Shown here in pieces: positions 50,752 to 59,409 of a stretch of 64,000 bases of DNA (positions are counted from its first letter, which is position 1; each line of letters starts with the position of its first letter). The notes beneath the pieces are model-generated. The model ran no database searches, was not told the DNA's origin, and saw only the letters and a list, made by a program, of their open reading frames with translations. The translations under genes and the position numbers were made by a program. The stretch is from assembly GCF_037335815.1 (NCBI RefSeq), contig NZ_CP147841.1:1860001-1924000 (forward strand), read 5' to 3'. This DNA comes from Salinirubellus litoreus. Lineage in GTDB: Archaea > Halobacteriota > Halobacteria > Halobacteriales > Haloarculaceae.

Positions 50752-51855
50752 GTGCGCGTCCTGAACTACCTCGAACTCGCCGACCGGCTCGACCGCTCGG
50801 GGATCGGCACGTCGACGATGCACCAGCGCAAGGCGCTCGCCGATGCGCCCGTCGAGGTGCTCACGTCGCCGTGGCGCGGGGGATCGCTCGCCTCCGCGGC
50901 CGGTCGGCGCGTCCTCGGGAACCCCCTGTTCGCCGAGTACGACGTGGCCCACTGCAACCTAATCGGGCCAGCGAGCGTCGCGGTGGCGCGGCACGCAAAG
51001 CGGCACGACGTACCTCTCGTGCTCCACAGCCACGTCACCGCCGAGGACTTCGGGGAGTCGTTCCGGTATTCGAGCGAGATCGCCCCCGCGCTCCGGCGCT
51101 ACCTCCGGTGGTTCTACTCCCAGGCGGACCTCGTGCTCTGTCCCTCCGAGTACACCCGCTCGAACCTCGAATCCTACCCCGTCGAGGCCCCCATCCGGAC
51201 GATCACCAACGGCGTCGACGCCGACCGGCTGGATGGCCACGAGGACCTGCGCGAGAGCTACCGCGAGCGCTACGATCTCTCGCGAATGGTCGTCTTCGCG
51301 GTGGGGAACGTCTTCGAGCGCAAGGGGCTGTCGACGTTCTGTGAGCTCGCCCTGGAGACGGACTACGAGTTCGTGTGGTTCGGCCACTACGACACCGGGC
51401 CGCAGGCCTCCCCGACGGTGACGCGGTGGGTCGAGGACCCGCCGGAGAACGTGACGTTCACGGGATGGGTCGACGACATCCGTGGCGCGTACGGCGCGGG
51501 GGACGTCTACCTCTTCCCGACGAAGGACGAGAACCAGGGGATCGCGGTGCTGGAGGCGATGGCCTGCGGGAAGGCGGTCGTCCTCAGCGACATCCCCGTC
51601 TTCCGGGAGTTCTTCACCGACGGCGAGGACTGCCTCCTCTGTTCGTCCTTCTCGGAGTACCGCGACGCGCTCACCCGGCTCGCGATGGATCCCGGCCTCC
51701 GCGAGCGGCTGGGGGAGAACGCCCGCGAGACGGCGGCCGAGCACTCGCTCGACCGGGTGCGCGAGGGGCTCCTCGGCGCCTATCGGACGGTCTTCGAGGG
51801 CGGATCGACGGGCGGCGGGGAGAGGGACGGGGGTACGCGAGTCGCAACGGATTAG
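50752..51855 (+). CDS. GT4 family glycosyltransferase
   Basis: Predicted retaining glycosyltransferase of 367 residues with GT-B fold. The N-terminal domain includes AHCNLIGPASVAVARHA and VLHSHVTAEDF. The C-terminal nucleotide-sugar domain has VVFAVGNVFERKG, VTFTGWVDDIRGAYGAGDVYLFPTK, and the ENQGIAVLEAMACGKAVVLSD signature (EX7E-type Glu). A GTG start is used; a CCTAATCC TATA-like element about 27 bp upstream suggests a leaderless transcript. It is directly followed, 25 bp later, by another GT4 gene, so both likely act in one glycolipid or glycan pathway. Donor and acceptor are unknown. Confidence 0.86.
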   Translation: MRVLNYLELADRLDRSGIGTSTMHQRKALADAPVEVLTSPWRGGSLASAAGRRVLGNPLFAEYDVAHCNLIGPASVAVARHAKRHDVPLVLHSHVTAEDFGESFRYSSEIAPALRRYLRWFYSQADLVLCPSEYTRSNLESYPVEAPIRTITNGVDADRLDGHEDLRESYRERYDLSRMVVFAVGNVFERKGLSTFCELALETDYEFVWFGHYDTGPQASPTVTRWVEDPPENVTFTGWVDDIRGAYGAGDVYLFPTKDENQGIAVLEAMACGKAVVLSDIPVFREFFTDGEDCLLCSSFSEYRDALTRLAMDPGLRERLGENARETAAEHSLDRVREGLLGAYRTVFEGGSTGGGERDGGTRVATD

Positions 51856-51880
51856 GGGGGTGCCGGAAAAGCGGACGACG

Positions 51881-52987
51881 ATGCCGGAACTCCCGACCGT
51901 CGCGGCGTTCACGGACACGTACCTGCCGACGGTCAACGGCGTCACGTACACGATCCGGACGTGGCGCGAACGCTGGGAGCGCCGCGGCGGCCGGATGGAC
52001 GTCGTCTACCCCGGGTCGCCGACCTACGACCCCGATGCCGGCGAACACCCCACGAGGGGGTTCGACTTCCCGTTCTACGACGGCTTCCGGATCGGCCTCC
52101 CGGGCATCCCCGACGCGACCGAAGACGTCGATGTGGTCCACGCCCACACCCCCTTCCTCCTGGGGCTCTCGGGGCGTCGGCTCGCCGGTCGGGTCGACGC
52201 GCCGCTGGTCGCCTCCTACCACACCCCGACCGCGGAGTATGCCGACTACCTGGCCGACGGCCGGCTCTCGGACACGGTCGAGCGCGTCGCGCTCGCCTAC
52301 GAGCGGTGGTTCCTCGATGGCGTCGACAGCGTGGTCGTCCCGAGCGCCCCCGCGCGCGAACACCTCCGCGAGGTCGGCGTGGACGCGGCGGTCAGGATCG
52401 TCCCGAACGGCGTTGACACGGAGTTCTTCGGCCCCGTCGACGACGCGGCGTTCCGCGACCGGTACGGCCTCACCGGGACGCTCGTGGGCTACACCGGTCG
52501 TCACGGCTTCGAGAAGGACCTCGGCGCGATACTGGCGGCGGTCGACGGGCTCGATCCGGACCTGACGGTCGTCTTCGGCGGCGACGGCCCCGCTCGCGAG
52601 ACGCTGGAGCGTCGTGCGGCCGAGGTGGACGCCGACGTCCGGTTCCTCGGCTTTCTGGAACGGGAGGAACTCCCGGCGTTCTACTCCTCGCTCTCGGCGT
52701 TCCTCTTCCCGAGCCCGGTCGAGACACAGGGGCTGGTCGCCCTGGAGGCGAACGCCTGCGGGACGCCCGTCGTCGGCGTGGACGCGGGGGCGCTCGCCGA
52801 GACGGTCGTCGAGGGCGTCACCGGCTACCGGTTCGAGCGTGGCGACGTCGAGGGGTTCCGCGAGAGCATCCGACGGACGCTCCGGGAGTCGGTGGACCTC
52901 CGCGAGTCGTGTCTCGAGAAGCGCGAGTCCACCTCGGTCGAGCACGCCGTCGACCGGCTCGCCGAGGTGTACGACGAGGTGCTGTGA
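51881..52987 (+). CDS. GT4 family glycosyltransferase (glycolipid-type)
   Basis: Predicted glycosyltransferase of 368 residues. The start AAFTDTYLPTVNGVTYTIR and VVHAHTPFLLGLSG belong to the GT4 subgroup with diglucosyl-diacylglycerol or mannosyl-lipid transferases. The donor domain has VGYTGRHGFEKDL, VVFGGDGPARETLE, VRFLGFLEREELPAFYSSL and PSPVETQGLVALEANACGTPVVG. Likely membrane-associated and involved in archaeal glycolipid synthesis, which is inference from the subgroup. It forms a two-gene unit with the preceding GT4, followed by a small membrane protein gene. Confidence 0.86.
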   Translation: MPELPTVAAFTDTYLPTVNGVTYTIRTWRERWERRGGRMDVVYPGSPTYDPDAGEHPTRGFDFPFYDGFRIGLPGIPDATEDVDVVHAHTPFLLGLSGRRLAGRVDAPLVASYHTPTAEYADYLADGRLSDTVERVALAYERWFLDGVDSVVVPSAPAREHLREVGVDAAVRIVPNGVDTEFFGPVDDAAFRDRYGLTGTLVGYTGRHGFEKDLGAILAAVDGLDPDLTVVFGGDGPARETLERRAAEVDADVRFLGFLEREELPAFYSSLSAFLFPSPVETQGLVALEANACGTPVVGVDAGALAETVVEGVTGYRFERGDVEGFRESIRRTLRESVDLRESCLEKRESTSVEHAVDRLAEVYDEVL

Positions 52988-53024
52988 CTCTCCCCGGGGG
53001 CTCGCCTCCCCCGGCGCGAGGTTC

Positions 53025-53288
53025 ATGCTCCTCTACCGTCTCCTGGACAGCATGGGGCTAGTCGAGGCGGTCGTCGTCTTCGTCGTGGGCTACGTGAGCG
53101 GGACGGTCACCCGGTGGTTCGCGGGGCTCGCGGCGATCGCCGCGCTCGTCCTCGCGGTGCTGGGTCTCGCGGCCCCGGCGTCGTTCTTCGCCATCGCCGA
53201 CCCCGTGCTGTCGTTCTACGCGGGGAACGAACTCCTGTTCCTGTCGGGGTTCCTCTTCGCCATTGCCCACCGCTCGACGGAGGACTGA
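53025..53288 (+). CDS. Three-helix small membrane protein
   Basis: Predicted 87-residue protein with three hydrophobic segments (about 9-24, 29-50 and 65-80) and a short acidic end STED. Sequence is mostly Ala/Val/Leu/Gly. Start could also be the in-frame ATG at 53052. It follows the GT4 pair after 37 bp and may be their co-transcribed membrane partner. No family recognised. Confidence 0.6.
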   Translation: MLLYRLLDSMGLVEAVVVFVVGYVSGTVTRWFAGLAAIAALVLAVLGLAAPASFFAIADPVLSFYAGNELLFLSGFLFAIAHRSTED

Positions 53289-53348
53289 CCTCGTCGAGCG
53301 GTCGCTTCCGGGATCGAAAGAGCGGGAGACAGCGCCGCGGTTTCGCGC

Positions 53349-53819
53349 TCAGTCCTCGAGCGCGTCGGCCACGCGTGCGACCTCACGCCGGAGGTCGTGG
53401 AGCTCGTCTCGGACCTTGCGGACCTCGCGGACGAGTTCCTCGTTGCTCTCCTCCTCCTCGCCGCGGCCGCCGGGGCCACCCGGACCGCCGCCCATGCCGC
53501 CGGGGCCGCCGCCGCCCATCATGCCACCCATCATCTGCGCGAACGGGTTGCCCCCGCCCATGCCGCCGGGGCCGCCGGGTCCGCCGCCGCCCATCCCGGG
53601 CGGACCGCCGCCGCCCATCATCTCCTCCATGCGCTCGCGGGGGTCCTCGCCCTCGCCGCCCTCGCCCTCCCGCTCCTCGGCGCGCTGCTGTCGGATCTCC
53701 TCGACGCGCTCGCGGAACGACTTCTCCTCGCCCTCGCCGCCCTCGGCGTCGCCGCCTTCGGCGCCTTCACTCCCTTCCTCGACGTCCGGTGCGCTCTCCT
53801 CGGGTTCGTCGTCTGCCAT
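53349..53819 (-). CDS. Acidic coiled-coil protein with Gly/Met-rich core
   Basis: Predicted 156-residue protein. Residues 1-65 are dominated by Glu/Asp/Gly with a helical KSFRERVEEIRQQRAEERE stretch. Residues 66-120 are almost exclusively Gly, Met and Pro, with repeated GGM/GGP units and a MMGGMMGGGG core. The C-terminal part (about 121-156, EEESNEELVREVRKVRDELH and beyond) is a predicted coiled coil with heptads. GGM repeats recall chaperonin tails, but there is no ATPase domain. Low complexity makes homology hard to read. Acidity and the intact long frame support expression; the function is unknown. Confidence 0.65.
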   Translation of the reverse strand: MADDEPEESAPDVEEGSEGAEGGDAEGGEGEEKSFRERVEEIRQQRAEEREGEGGEGEDPRERMEEMMGGGGPPGMGGGGPGGPGGMGGGNPFAQMMGGMMGGGGPGGMGGGPGGPGGRGEEEESNEELVREVRKVRDELHDLRREVARVADALED

Positions 53820-53904
53820 GCCAGCGCGTTCGGCTACGGACGGGAAAAACCCCCGGATACGGAACGCCGCCCGGGCGGTCGTGGCGGACTCGATGCCTGG
53901 CCGC

Positions 53905-54219
53905 TCAGTCGCCCCGTCGCAGCAGGAGGCCGATGCCGCCGACTGCGACCAGGAGCAGCGAGAAGTTGAACGCGGCGCTCACGAGCGGTCGGTACCCGCT
54001 GGTTATCCAGACGGTGATCGCGCGCGAGACGCCGGTGTAGAAGCCGAACAGCGCGACCATCGCGGTCACCGCGAGGACGACCACGCCGGCCCACTTCAGG
54101 TACTCGACCGGTCGCTCCGTGTCGGCGCGGTCCGCACCGGTGGCGGTCTCCTCGTCGTCGCCGGACCCCGTTCCCGTATGTTCGTCGTCGGTGTCGGTCC
54201 CGGTCGCGCGGTCGCTCAC
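53905..54219 (-). CDS. Two-helix membrane protein with acidic N-terminus
   Basis: Predicted 104-residue protein. Residues 1-38 are a low-complexity Asp/Glu/Thr/Gly region. Two transmembrane helices follow (about 44-66 and 80-99), and the tail LLRRGD is positive. GTG at 54219 is preferred, since it overlaps the upstream gene stop by GTGA and a GGAGG lies 6-10 bases before it; another GTG nine bases upstream would also be in frame. It is translationally coupled with the surface-protein gene that ends at 54216 and probably functions with it. Confidence 0.62.
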   Translation of the reverse strand: MSDRATGTDTDDEHTGTGSGDDEETATGADRADTERPVEYLKWAGVVVLAVTAMVALFGFYTGVSRAITVWITSGYRPLVSAAFNFSLLLVAVGGIGLLLRRGD

Positions 54220-55226
54220 GCCGACCACCTCCGGGTCAGCAGTCCGGCACCGAGGAGCGCCACGGTCGCCGCGAGGAGGCCGAACCCGGACCCCTCTCCG
54301 CCGGTGGTCGGCTCGGGTGTGGCCGCCTCGCGCGGCTCCTCCCCCTCCTCGGCGAAGTCACCGACCCGGAGCCCCGTCTCGCGGGTGGTGGTGTTCGTCG
54401 GGACGACCTCCGTCGGATCGAGGCTGGCGGGCGCGCGCGCCGTCGAGACGATCACGCCGTCGCGCCAGAGCACCGCGTCGAGGTAGTAGTTGTACTGCGA
54501 GGGGACCTCGAGGGTCACGCCCGGGGTGACCGTCCGGCCGGGCCGGACGTCCCCGACGGCGGTGCTGGCGCGGTCCGCGACGATGTTCGAGTCGACCTGT
54601 CGGGCGGTCACGACCAGCCGGACGTCGCCCGCGGGCTCGTCGCCGGCGTTCGTCAGGTAGGCCGAGACGTTCAGCGTCGTCCGGTTCCCCTCGGTCGACA
54701 GGACCGAGTACTCGACGGCCGGGAGGTCGGCGGGCGCGCCGTCGAACCGCTCGAAGTCGAGCGCGGACTCGGTGTACGCCGGTTCGAGCGTCCCGACGCC
54801 GCGGACCGTCGTCTCGGCGGTCCGGACCCGGCGGCCGTCCTCGTAGACGATGGTGTCGATGCGGTAACCGCCCTCGCGCGGGACCGAGAGGTTCGCCGTG
54901 ACCGCCAGCTCCTTGCGGCCCTCGACGGTCCCGAGGTCCCGCTGGACGGTGGCCGCTACGAGCCCCGTCTCGGCGTCCGTCGCCCGGAACAGGACGGTCA
55001 CGTTTTCGGCGTCACCGCCGAAGTGTCCGAGCCGCGTCGTCACCGACAGCGTGGCCGTACTCCCGCCCACCTCGCCGGGGGCGATGGTGGTCTCGGTCAC
55101 GTCGAACCTGGAGGGTCTGACGTCCTCCTCCGGTGCGGCGACGATGCCGGGCACCAGGGAGACGAGGAGGACAGTCACGGCGAGGACGAGGGCGGCCCCC
55201 GCCGCGAGCGATCGTTCAAGGCGCAT
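54216..55226 (-). CDS. Exported surface protein with PGF-CTERM-like C-terminal anchor
   Basis: Predicted 336-residue envelope protein. An N-terminal signal peptide (about 6-30, LAAGAALVLAVTVLLVSLVPGIVA) is followed by Ig/CARDB-like beta-sandwich repeats (about 35-290) with frequent Asn-X-Ser/Thr sites. The C-terminus has a Thr/Pro/Glu/Gly spacer, then GSGFGLLAATVALLGAGLLT and RRWSA: a tripartite sorting signal of the kind processed by archaeosortase ArtA, though the core is S-G-F rather than the canonical P-G-F. The small membrane protein gene downstream overlaps its stop codon. Substrate or ligand unknown. Confidence 0.78.
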   Translation of the reverse strand: MRLERSLAAGAALVLAVTVLLVSLVPGIVAAPEEDVRPSRFDVTETTIAPGEVGGSTATLSVTTRLGHFGGDAENVTVLFRATDAETGLVAATVQRDLGTVEGRKELAVTANLSVPREGGYRIDTIVYEDGRRVRTAETTVRGVGTLEPAYTESALDFERFDGAPADLPAVEYSVLSTEGNRTTLNVSAYLTNAGDEPAGDVRLVVTARQVDSNIVADRASTAVGDVRPGRTVTPGVTLEVPSQYNYYLDAVLWRDGVIVSTARAPASLDPTEVVPTNTTTRETGLRVGDFAEEGEEPREAATPEPTTGGEGSGFGLLAATVALLGAGLLTRRWSA

Positions 55227-55415
55227 ACCTCGCGGGTGACCGTCGACCGGTAAGGGTCTTGTGTGGGCGAGCGTCCGGAGTCGTCCGTCGTGATCCGGGG
55301 AGAATCCCCGAGAGGGACGCTCTCGACCACCTCGACGACACGCTCCCGAAAGAGGTCGGGGACGACGAGACGAAACCAGTCGGCTTTCGGTCCTCCACTC
55401 GAACACGTACACACG

Positions 55416-56405
55416 ATGCGGTCCGGAACCGACAGTGACGAACGGGGGGGCAAACCGTACGTCCAGCCGTGGAAGGTCCGGATACTGCTCACCGCGCCCC
55501 GGAGCGCGGTCGCGGGGGCCACCGCGGCTCTCCTCTTCGTGTCCATGGCGGCGGTCAGCCTCTCCCCGTTCAGCCCGCTTGCCGATCCCCACCCGCTCGT
55601 CTACGTCTACGGGGCGTTGATCGGCGGAAACCTCACCCTCATCACCGTGGTCGTCTCGATCAACCAGCTGCTGGTCTCGCGGGAGCTGATGACGCCCGAC
55701 GAACTCCGATCGCAGATCGACGGCGTCATCGACTACCGCCAGGACGTCGAGGAGTCGGCCGGGCGGGTCGCGCCGGTCGAACCGATGGGGTTCCTCCGGC
55801 TCCTGCTCGAGAGCACCCGCCGGACGGCCCAGGATCTGGGCGGGCTGGCGTTCAGCCAGACGGACGCCGAGACCGCGGACGAGATCGGCGACCTCGTCTC
55901 ACAGATCACCCGCAAGGTCGACGAGGTCGACGACCTCCTCCAGGACGGCGACGCCTCGATGTTCCACGTCCTGTCGACGACCCTGGACACGAACTACGCG
56001 CGGGAGATAAACCAGCTCCGCCGGATCGACCACCGCCGCGGGGACCGGCTACCCCCACAGGTGACCGAGTGGGTGGAGGCGCTCGTCGGCGAACTCCAGA
56101 ACATCGACATCGCGCGACAGTACTTCAAGTCGGTCTACCTCCAGCAGGAACTCGCCACCCTCTCGAAGCTCCTGTTCTTCACGGGCCTGCCCTCGATCGC
56201 CGTCGTCGCCGCCGCGCTGTTCCTCTTCACCGGATCGAGCGGGCCGGCCGTCCCGCGCACCCTCCTGTCCGCGCTCGCCCCGACGGTGGTCGCCGTCGGA
56301 CTCCTGCCGCTGACCGTGCTGTTCGCGTACATCCTCCGGACCGCGACGGTCCTCCACCGGACGGCGGCGATCGTCCCCTTCACCGCACCCGCCCAGGAGC
56401 GGTGA
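55416..56405 (+). CDS. Membrane protein with large cytoplasmic helical domain
   Basis: Predicted 329-residue protein with four transmembrane helices: two near the N-terminus (about 30-50 and 60-82) and two near the C-terminus (about 245-265 and 275-300). Between them is a charged helical domain of about 150 residues, including DELRSQIDGVIDYRQDVEESAG and ISQITRKVDEVDDLLQ-type stretches, which may form a coiled coil. No catalytic motif is recognised. Start at MRSGTDSDERGG matches a typical haloarchaeal polar leader; longer frames upstream are unconserved. Expressed divergently to the surface-protein gene. Confidence 0.7.
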   Translation: MRSGTDSDERGGKPYVQPWKVRILLTAPRSAVAGATAALLFVSMAAVSLSPFSPLADPHPLVYVYGALIGGNLTLITVVVSINQLLVSRELMTPDELRSQIDGVIDYRQDVEESAGRVAPVEPMGFLRLLLESTRRTAQDLGGLAFSQTDAETADEIGDLVSQITRKVDEVDDLLQDGDASMFHVLSTTLDTNYAREINQLRRIDHRRGDRLPPQVTEWVEALVGELQNIDIARQYFKSVYLQQELATLSKLLFFTGLPSIAVVAAALFLFTGSSGPAVPRTLLSALAPTVVAVGLLPLTVLFAYILRTATVLHRTAAIVPFTAPAQER

Positions 56406-56425
56406 GGCCGGGCGGCGGCCCGCCC

Positions 56426-57157
56426 TCAACCGAACGCGCCGAGGCTCGACTGCAGGTCACGCCCCTCGCGTTCCTCGGCGAGTTCGTGCCCCACGAGGTC
56501 GCGCAGGTCCACGGCGTAGGTCGTTCCCGCCCGCTCCACGACGAGCACGCGGCCCTTGACGCCTCGAACGGTCCCCACGAGAAGCGTCTCGGGGACGGGC
56601 TGGTCGGCCAGTTCGAGGTCGTAGTCGAACGCGACCCGGTCGACGGCGCCGAACTCCTCCACGAGGGCCGCCCACGCCCGCTCGTCCACCTCGCGGTGGA
56701 ACCCCCGTATCTTGGTCGGGACGCGGACCCACTCGGTGAGCCGGTCGTCCTCGTTGAGGTCCGACTCGACCTCGCGGGCGATCCGGCCGTCGGCGACGGT
56801 GTAGGCGAGAGCGCCCCGATCCGCCCCCTGCTCGCGCAACCGGGTCTCCAGCCGCCAGGTGCGCGTGACGCCCACCTTGAACGTGTCGGGGGCGAACGCC
56901 GCGAGGTAGACGACGTGCTCCTCGTCGCTGTCGGCGTTGTTCGCCACGGACCAGGGGACCGTGTGGACCTCACAGTAGGGGGCTCCGGCGTTGGGGCAGG
57001 CGTCGTGCCGACCGTTCTGGACCGTCCCCGCGCAGTGTCGCTCGCCGAGCGAGTAGTCGAGTTCGGTCCCCCGGTCGAGCGCGAGGCGGGTCACCTCGCC
57101 CTCTTCGGCCAGCAGGAGGGCGGGGTCCGGCACCGTGTCGTATCCGACGACCTGCAC
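56426..57157 (-). CDS. DUF2797 family protein with GIY-YIG-like region
   Basis: Predicted 243-residue protein. An N-terminal part includes a zinc-type cluster (LGERHCAGTVQ, HDACPNAGAPYCEVH, about 40-66). A GIY-YIG nuclease-like stretch follows: HVVYLAAFAPDTFKVGVTRT and the Arg-containing LETRLREQGA. The family DUF2797 is of unknown function; the resemblance to GIY-YIG folds suggests nucleic-acid binding or cleavage, but key catalytic residues cannot be confirmed by eye. A GTG at 57157 (VQVVGYDTVPDP) is chosen because it starts the first beta-strand; longer frames upstream are Ser/Arg-rich. Confidence 0.75.
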   Translation of the reverse strand: MQVVGYDTVPDPALLLAEEGEVTRLALDRGTELDYSLGERHCAGTVQNGRHDACPNAGAPYCEVHTVPWSVANNADSDEEHVVYLAAFAPDTFKVGVTRTWRLETRLREQGADRGALAYTVADGRIAREVESDLNEDDRLTEWVRVPTKIRGFHREVDERAWAALVEEFGAVDRVAFDYDLELADQPVPETLLVGTVRGVKGRVLVVERAGTTYAVDLRDLVGHELAEEREGRDLQSSLGAFG

Positions 57158-57314
57158 GTCCCGTCCTACCGCGCGGTCGGGTAAAGGCGTGCCGTTCGGT
57201 GAAACGCGGTGCGATAGTGGACTCGGCATCCGTGTCCCGGCCAGCGATCGGGACTCCGGACGACGGCCGGGCCGCGCGACGTAGAACTTTGTAGGTGAAG
57301 CCCGAACACGGGGT

Positions 57315-57641
57315 ATGCTCGACAGTTCGCTGGAGGTGACAGTCGGGGAGGGCGTCAGCTTCCGATTCACCGTCTCGAACGGGACGGGCGCCCCCGTCGA
57401 ACTCACCTTCCGCGACGCCTGCCGGGCGGACTTCACGGTCAGGCACGCCGACGAGGAGGTCTGGCGGTGGTCGGAGGGACGGATGTTCACCCAGGACATC
57501 GGCCACGCCCGGCTCGAACCCGGCGAGGAGGCCGTCTTCGAGGAGGAGTGGCCCGACCCCGATCCGGGGGACTACACCGCCGAGGCGACCCTCCGCGTGG
57601 ACGAGTACGACGTCCGCGCGGAGACGCCCTTCTCGGTGTAG
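57315..57641 (+). CDS. BsuPI-type intracellular proteinase-inhibitor domain protein
   Basis: Beta-sandwich protein of 108 residues matching the BsuPI domain: VSFRFTVSNGTGAPVELTF, the FRDACRADFTVRHADEEVWRWSEG block and MFTQDIGHARLEPGEEAVFEEEWPDP. The family is named after a Bacillus subtilis intracellular serine-protease inhibitor; in archaea the target is unknown. It has no signal peptide and thus should be cytoplasmic. A purine/T-rich ACTTTGTAGG at about 57287 may be the core promoter. Confidence 0.83.
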   Translation: MLDSSLEVTVGEGVSFRFTVSNGTGAPVELTFRDACRADFTVRHADEEVWRWSEGRMFTQDIGHARLEPGEEAVFEEEWPDPDPGDYTAEATLRVDEYDVRAETPFSV

Positions 57642-57658
57642 TCGTCGGCCGTCGGTCC

Positions 57659-58603
57659 TCAGTCGTCGAGCCCCGGGACGCCACCCTCCAGCAGTTCGCG
57701 GACGCACGCCCTGACCGCCTCGTCGCTCCCCCGCTCGGCCTCGAACCCGAGGTCGGCGAGCTTCTCCACTGCGAGGCGCATCCGCGGGACGTCGCCCGTC
57801 CACCCGCGGTCGCCGCCGGTGAACTCGTACTCGGGGTCGAGCCCCATCTCCTCTGCCACGATGTGTGCGATGTCCGTGACCGACGTCGTGGTGCGCGTGC
57901 CGAGGTTGTAGCTGTTCACCGGGGCGTCGGCGTGCTCGACGACGTGGCACATCGCGGCGATACAGTCCTCTATGTGCATGTAGGACTTCTCCTGGCGGCC
58001 GTCGCCGAGTATCTCGAGGCTGGTGGGGTCTTCGCGGAGCTTCGCGATGAAGTCGGGGATCACGGCTCCCAGTTGCAGGCGCGGGCCGACGATGTTGGCG
58101 AACCGGAAGTTCCACACCGTGAAGTCGTGGCTGTGTGCGTACACCGAGAGCAGCGACTCCTCGGCGAGCTTGGACGCGCCGTAGATGCTGATGGGTTCGA
58201 GCGGCGCGTAATCCTCGGGGGTCGGCATGGGTGCCTCCCCGTACACCGTCGAGGAGGACGTGAACGCGATCTCCGTCACGCCCACGTCGTCCATCCGGCC
58301 GACGAGCGACTCGGTGAGCGCGTTGTTCAGCCTGAACTGCGAGAGGTCGTCCCGGTCGGCGGCCTTGTCCGCGGCGAAGTGGAACACCCCGTCGAGGTCG
58401 GGCGTGACCGCCCGCTCGACGACCGACTCCTCCCGGAGGTCGCCCTCGACGGCCTCGACGCCGTCGGGCACCCACGAGGGGGCCCCGTTCGAGAAGTCGT
58501 CGACGATACGGACGTCGTTGTCCGCGGCCAGCCGTTCACAGAGGTGCGACCCGACGAACCCCGCGCCGCCCGTGACGAGGAGGTTCGCGTCCGTCAGTTC
58601 CAT
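57659..58603 (-). CDS. NAD-dependent epimerase/dehydratase (GalE-like SDR)
   Basis: Extended SDR of 314 residues acting on a nucleotide sugar. LLVTGGAGFVGSHLCERLA (about 8-26) binds NAD. The catalytic site shows TSSSTVYGEAPMPTPE and YGASKLAEE (Tyr-x3-Lys). The substrate domain has NFRFANIVGPRLQLG and EILGDGRQEKSYMHIEDCIAA. It resembles UDP-glucose 4-epimerases of archaeal surface glycosylation. dTDP-glucose dehydratases are less likely because no other rml genes are near. The UDP-sugar dehydrogenase at the left edge of the window could use its product, but they are 57 kb apart. Confidence 0.87.
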   Translation of the reverse strand: MELTDANLLVTGGAGFVGSHLCERLAADNDVRIVDDFSNGAPSWVPDGVEAVEGDLREESVVERAVTPDLDGVFHFAADKAADRDDLSQFRLNNALTESLVGRMDDVGVTEIAFTSSSTVYGEAPMPTPEDYAPLEPISIYGASKLAEESLLSVYAHSHDFTVWNFRFANIVGPRLQLGAVIPDFIAKLREDPTSLEILGDGRQEKSYMHIEDCIAAMCHVVEHADAPVNSYNLGTRTTTSVTDIAHIVAEEMGLDPEYEFTGGDRGWTGDVPRMRLAVEKLADLGFEAERGSDEAVRACVRELLEGGVPGLDD

Positions 58604-58735
58604 ACGCTCCGAACCGACGGCCGCGGCAAGTGTATTCCGGTAGAGTCAGGATCGGATCCCTTCGGTCCGCCGGCGCGACCGGGGTCGGCCGAGCGAAGCG
58701 AAAGGACCTACCACGGTCGCACCCTCGCACTCCCC

Positions 58736-59359
58736 ATGCAGGGGGACAGAGAGGTGTGCGTCCTCAGGCTGGGCCACCGGCCCGGCCGGGACAACCGGAT
58801 GACGACCCACGTCGGGCTGACCGCGCGCGCGCTCGGGGCCGACCGGGTCGTCATCGCGGGCGACGCCTCGGACTCGCGGGCGACTATCGAGGACATAACC
58901 GCCAGGTTCGGCGGCCCCTTCGAGGTCGAACTGAGCGACGAGTGGCGATCGCTCGTCCGGGAGTGGCCCGGCGCGGTCGTCCACCTGACGATGTACGGCG
59001 AGCGGGTCCAGGACGTCGAGGGGGAGATACGCGAGCGACACCGATCGGACCCGCTGCTGGTCGTCGTCGGCTCCCAGAAGGTGCCGTTCGACGTCTACGA
59101 GGCCAGCGACTACAACGTCGGCGTGACGAACCAGCCCCACTCCGAGGTGGCGGGCCTCGCGGTGTTCCTCGACCGGCTGTTTGAGGGCCGCGAACTCGAC
59201 CGCGAGTGGGAGGGCGCGGACCGGAAAGTCGTCCCCCGCGCGACCGGGAAGGAGGTCGTTCCCGTCGACGCGGACGACGACGAGGGCGCGGCTGGAGGTG
59301 ACGGGGTCGACTCGTCCGGCGACGGGTCGACGGGCCGCCCGGCGGACGGGGGCCCGTAG
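58736..59359 (+). CDS. tRNA (cytidine(56)-2'-O)-methyltransferase Trm56
   Basis: SPOUT-family archaeal enzyme that 2'-O-methylates C56 in the T-loop of tRNA. The 207-residue protein has the characteristic N-terminal RLGHRPGRDNRMTTHVGLTA (about 10-29), HLTMYGERVQD, the SAM-knot region LLVVVGSQKVPFDVYEASDY and NVGVTNQPHSEVAGLAVFLDRLF. The final 30 residues are a low-complexity Asp/Gly/Ser tail beyond the usual family end. It heads a co-directional run with tfe, DUF2110 and DUF5803 genes. Confidence 0.93.
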   Translation: MQGDREVCVLRLGHRPGRDNRMTTHVGLTARALGADRVVIAGDASDSRATIEDITARFGGPFEVELSDEWRSLVREWPGAVVHLTMYGERVQDVEGEIRERHRSDPLLVVVGSQKVPFDVYEASDYNVGVTNQPHSEVAGLAVFLDRLFEGRELDREWEGADRKVVPRATGKEVVPVDADDDEGAAGGDGVDSSGDGSTGRPADGGP

Positions 59360-59409
59360 CGGTCGGCCGAACGGAAGCTTTACCCGGCCAACCCACCGAT
59401 TCGACCGTA

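Noticed and set aside
53397..53969. 190-codon Ala/Leu-rich plus-strand frame opposite the Gly/Met-rich gene
   Set aside because: It is the complement of the Gly/Met/Glu repeat, whose codons read as Ala/His/Pro/Leu in reverse. No independent evidence supports a gene there.
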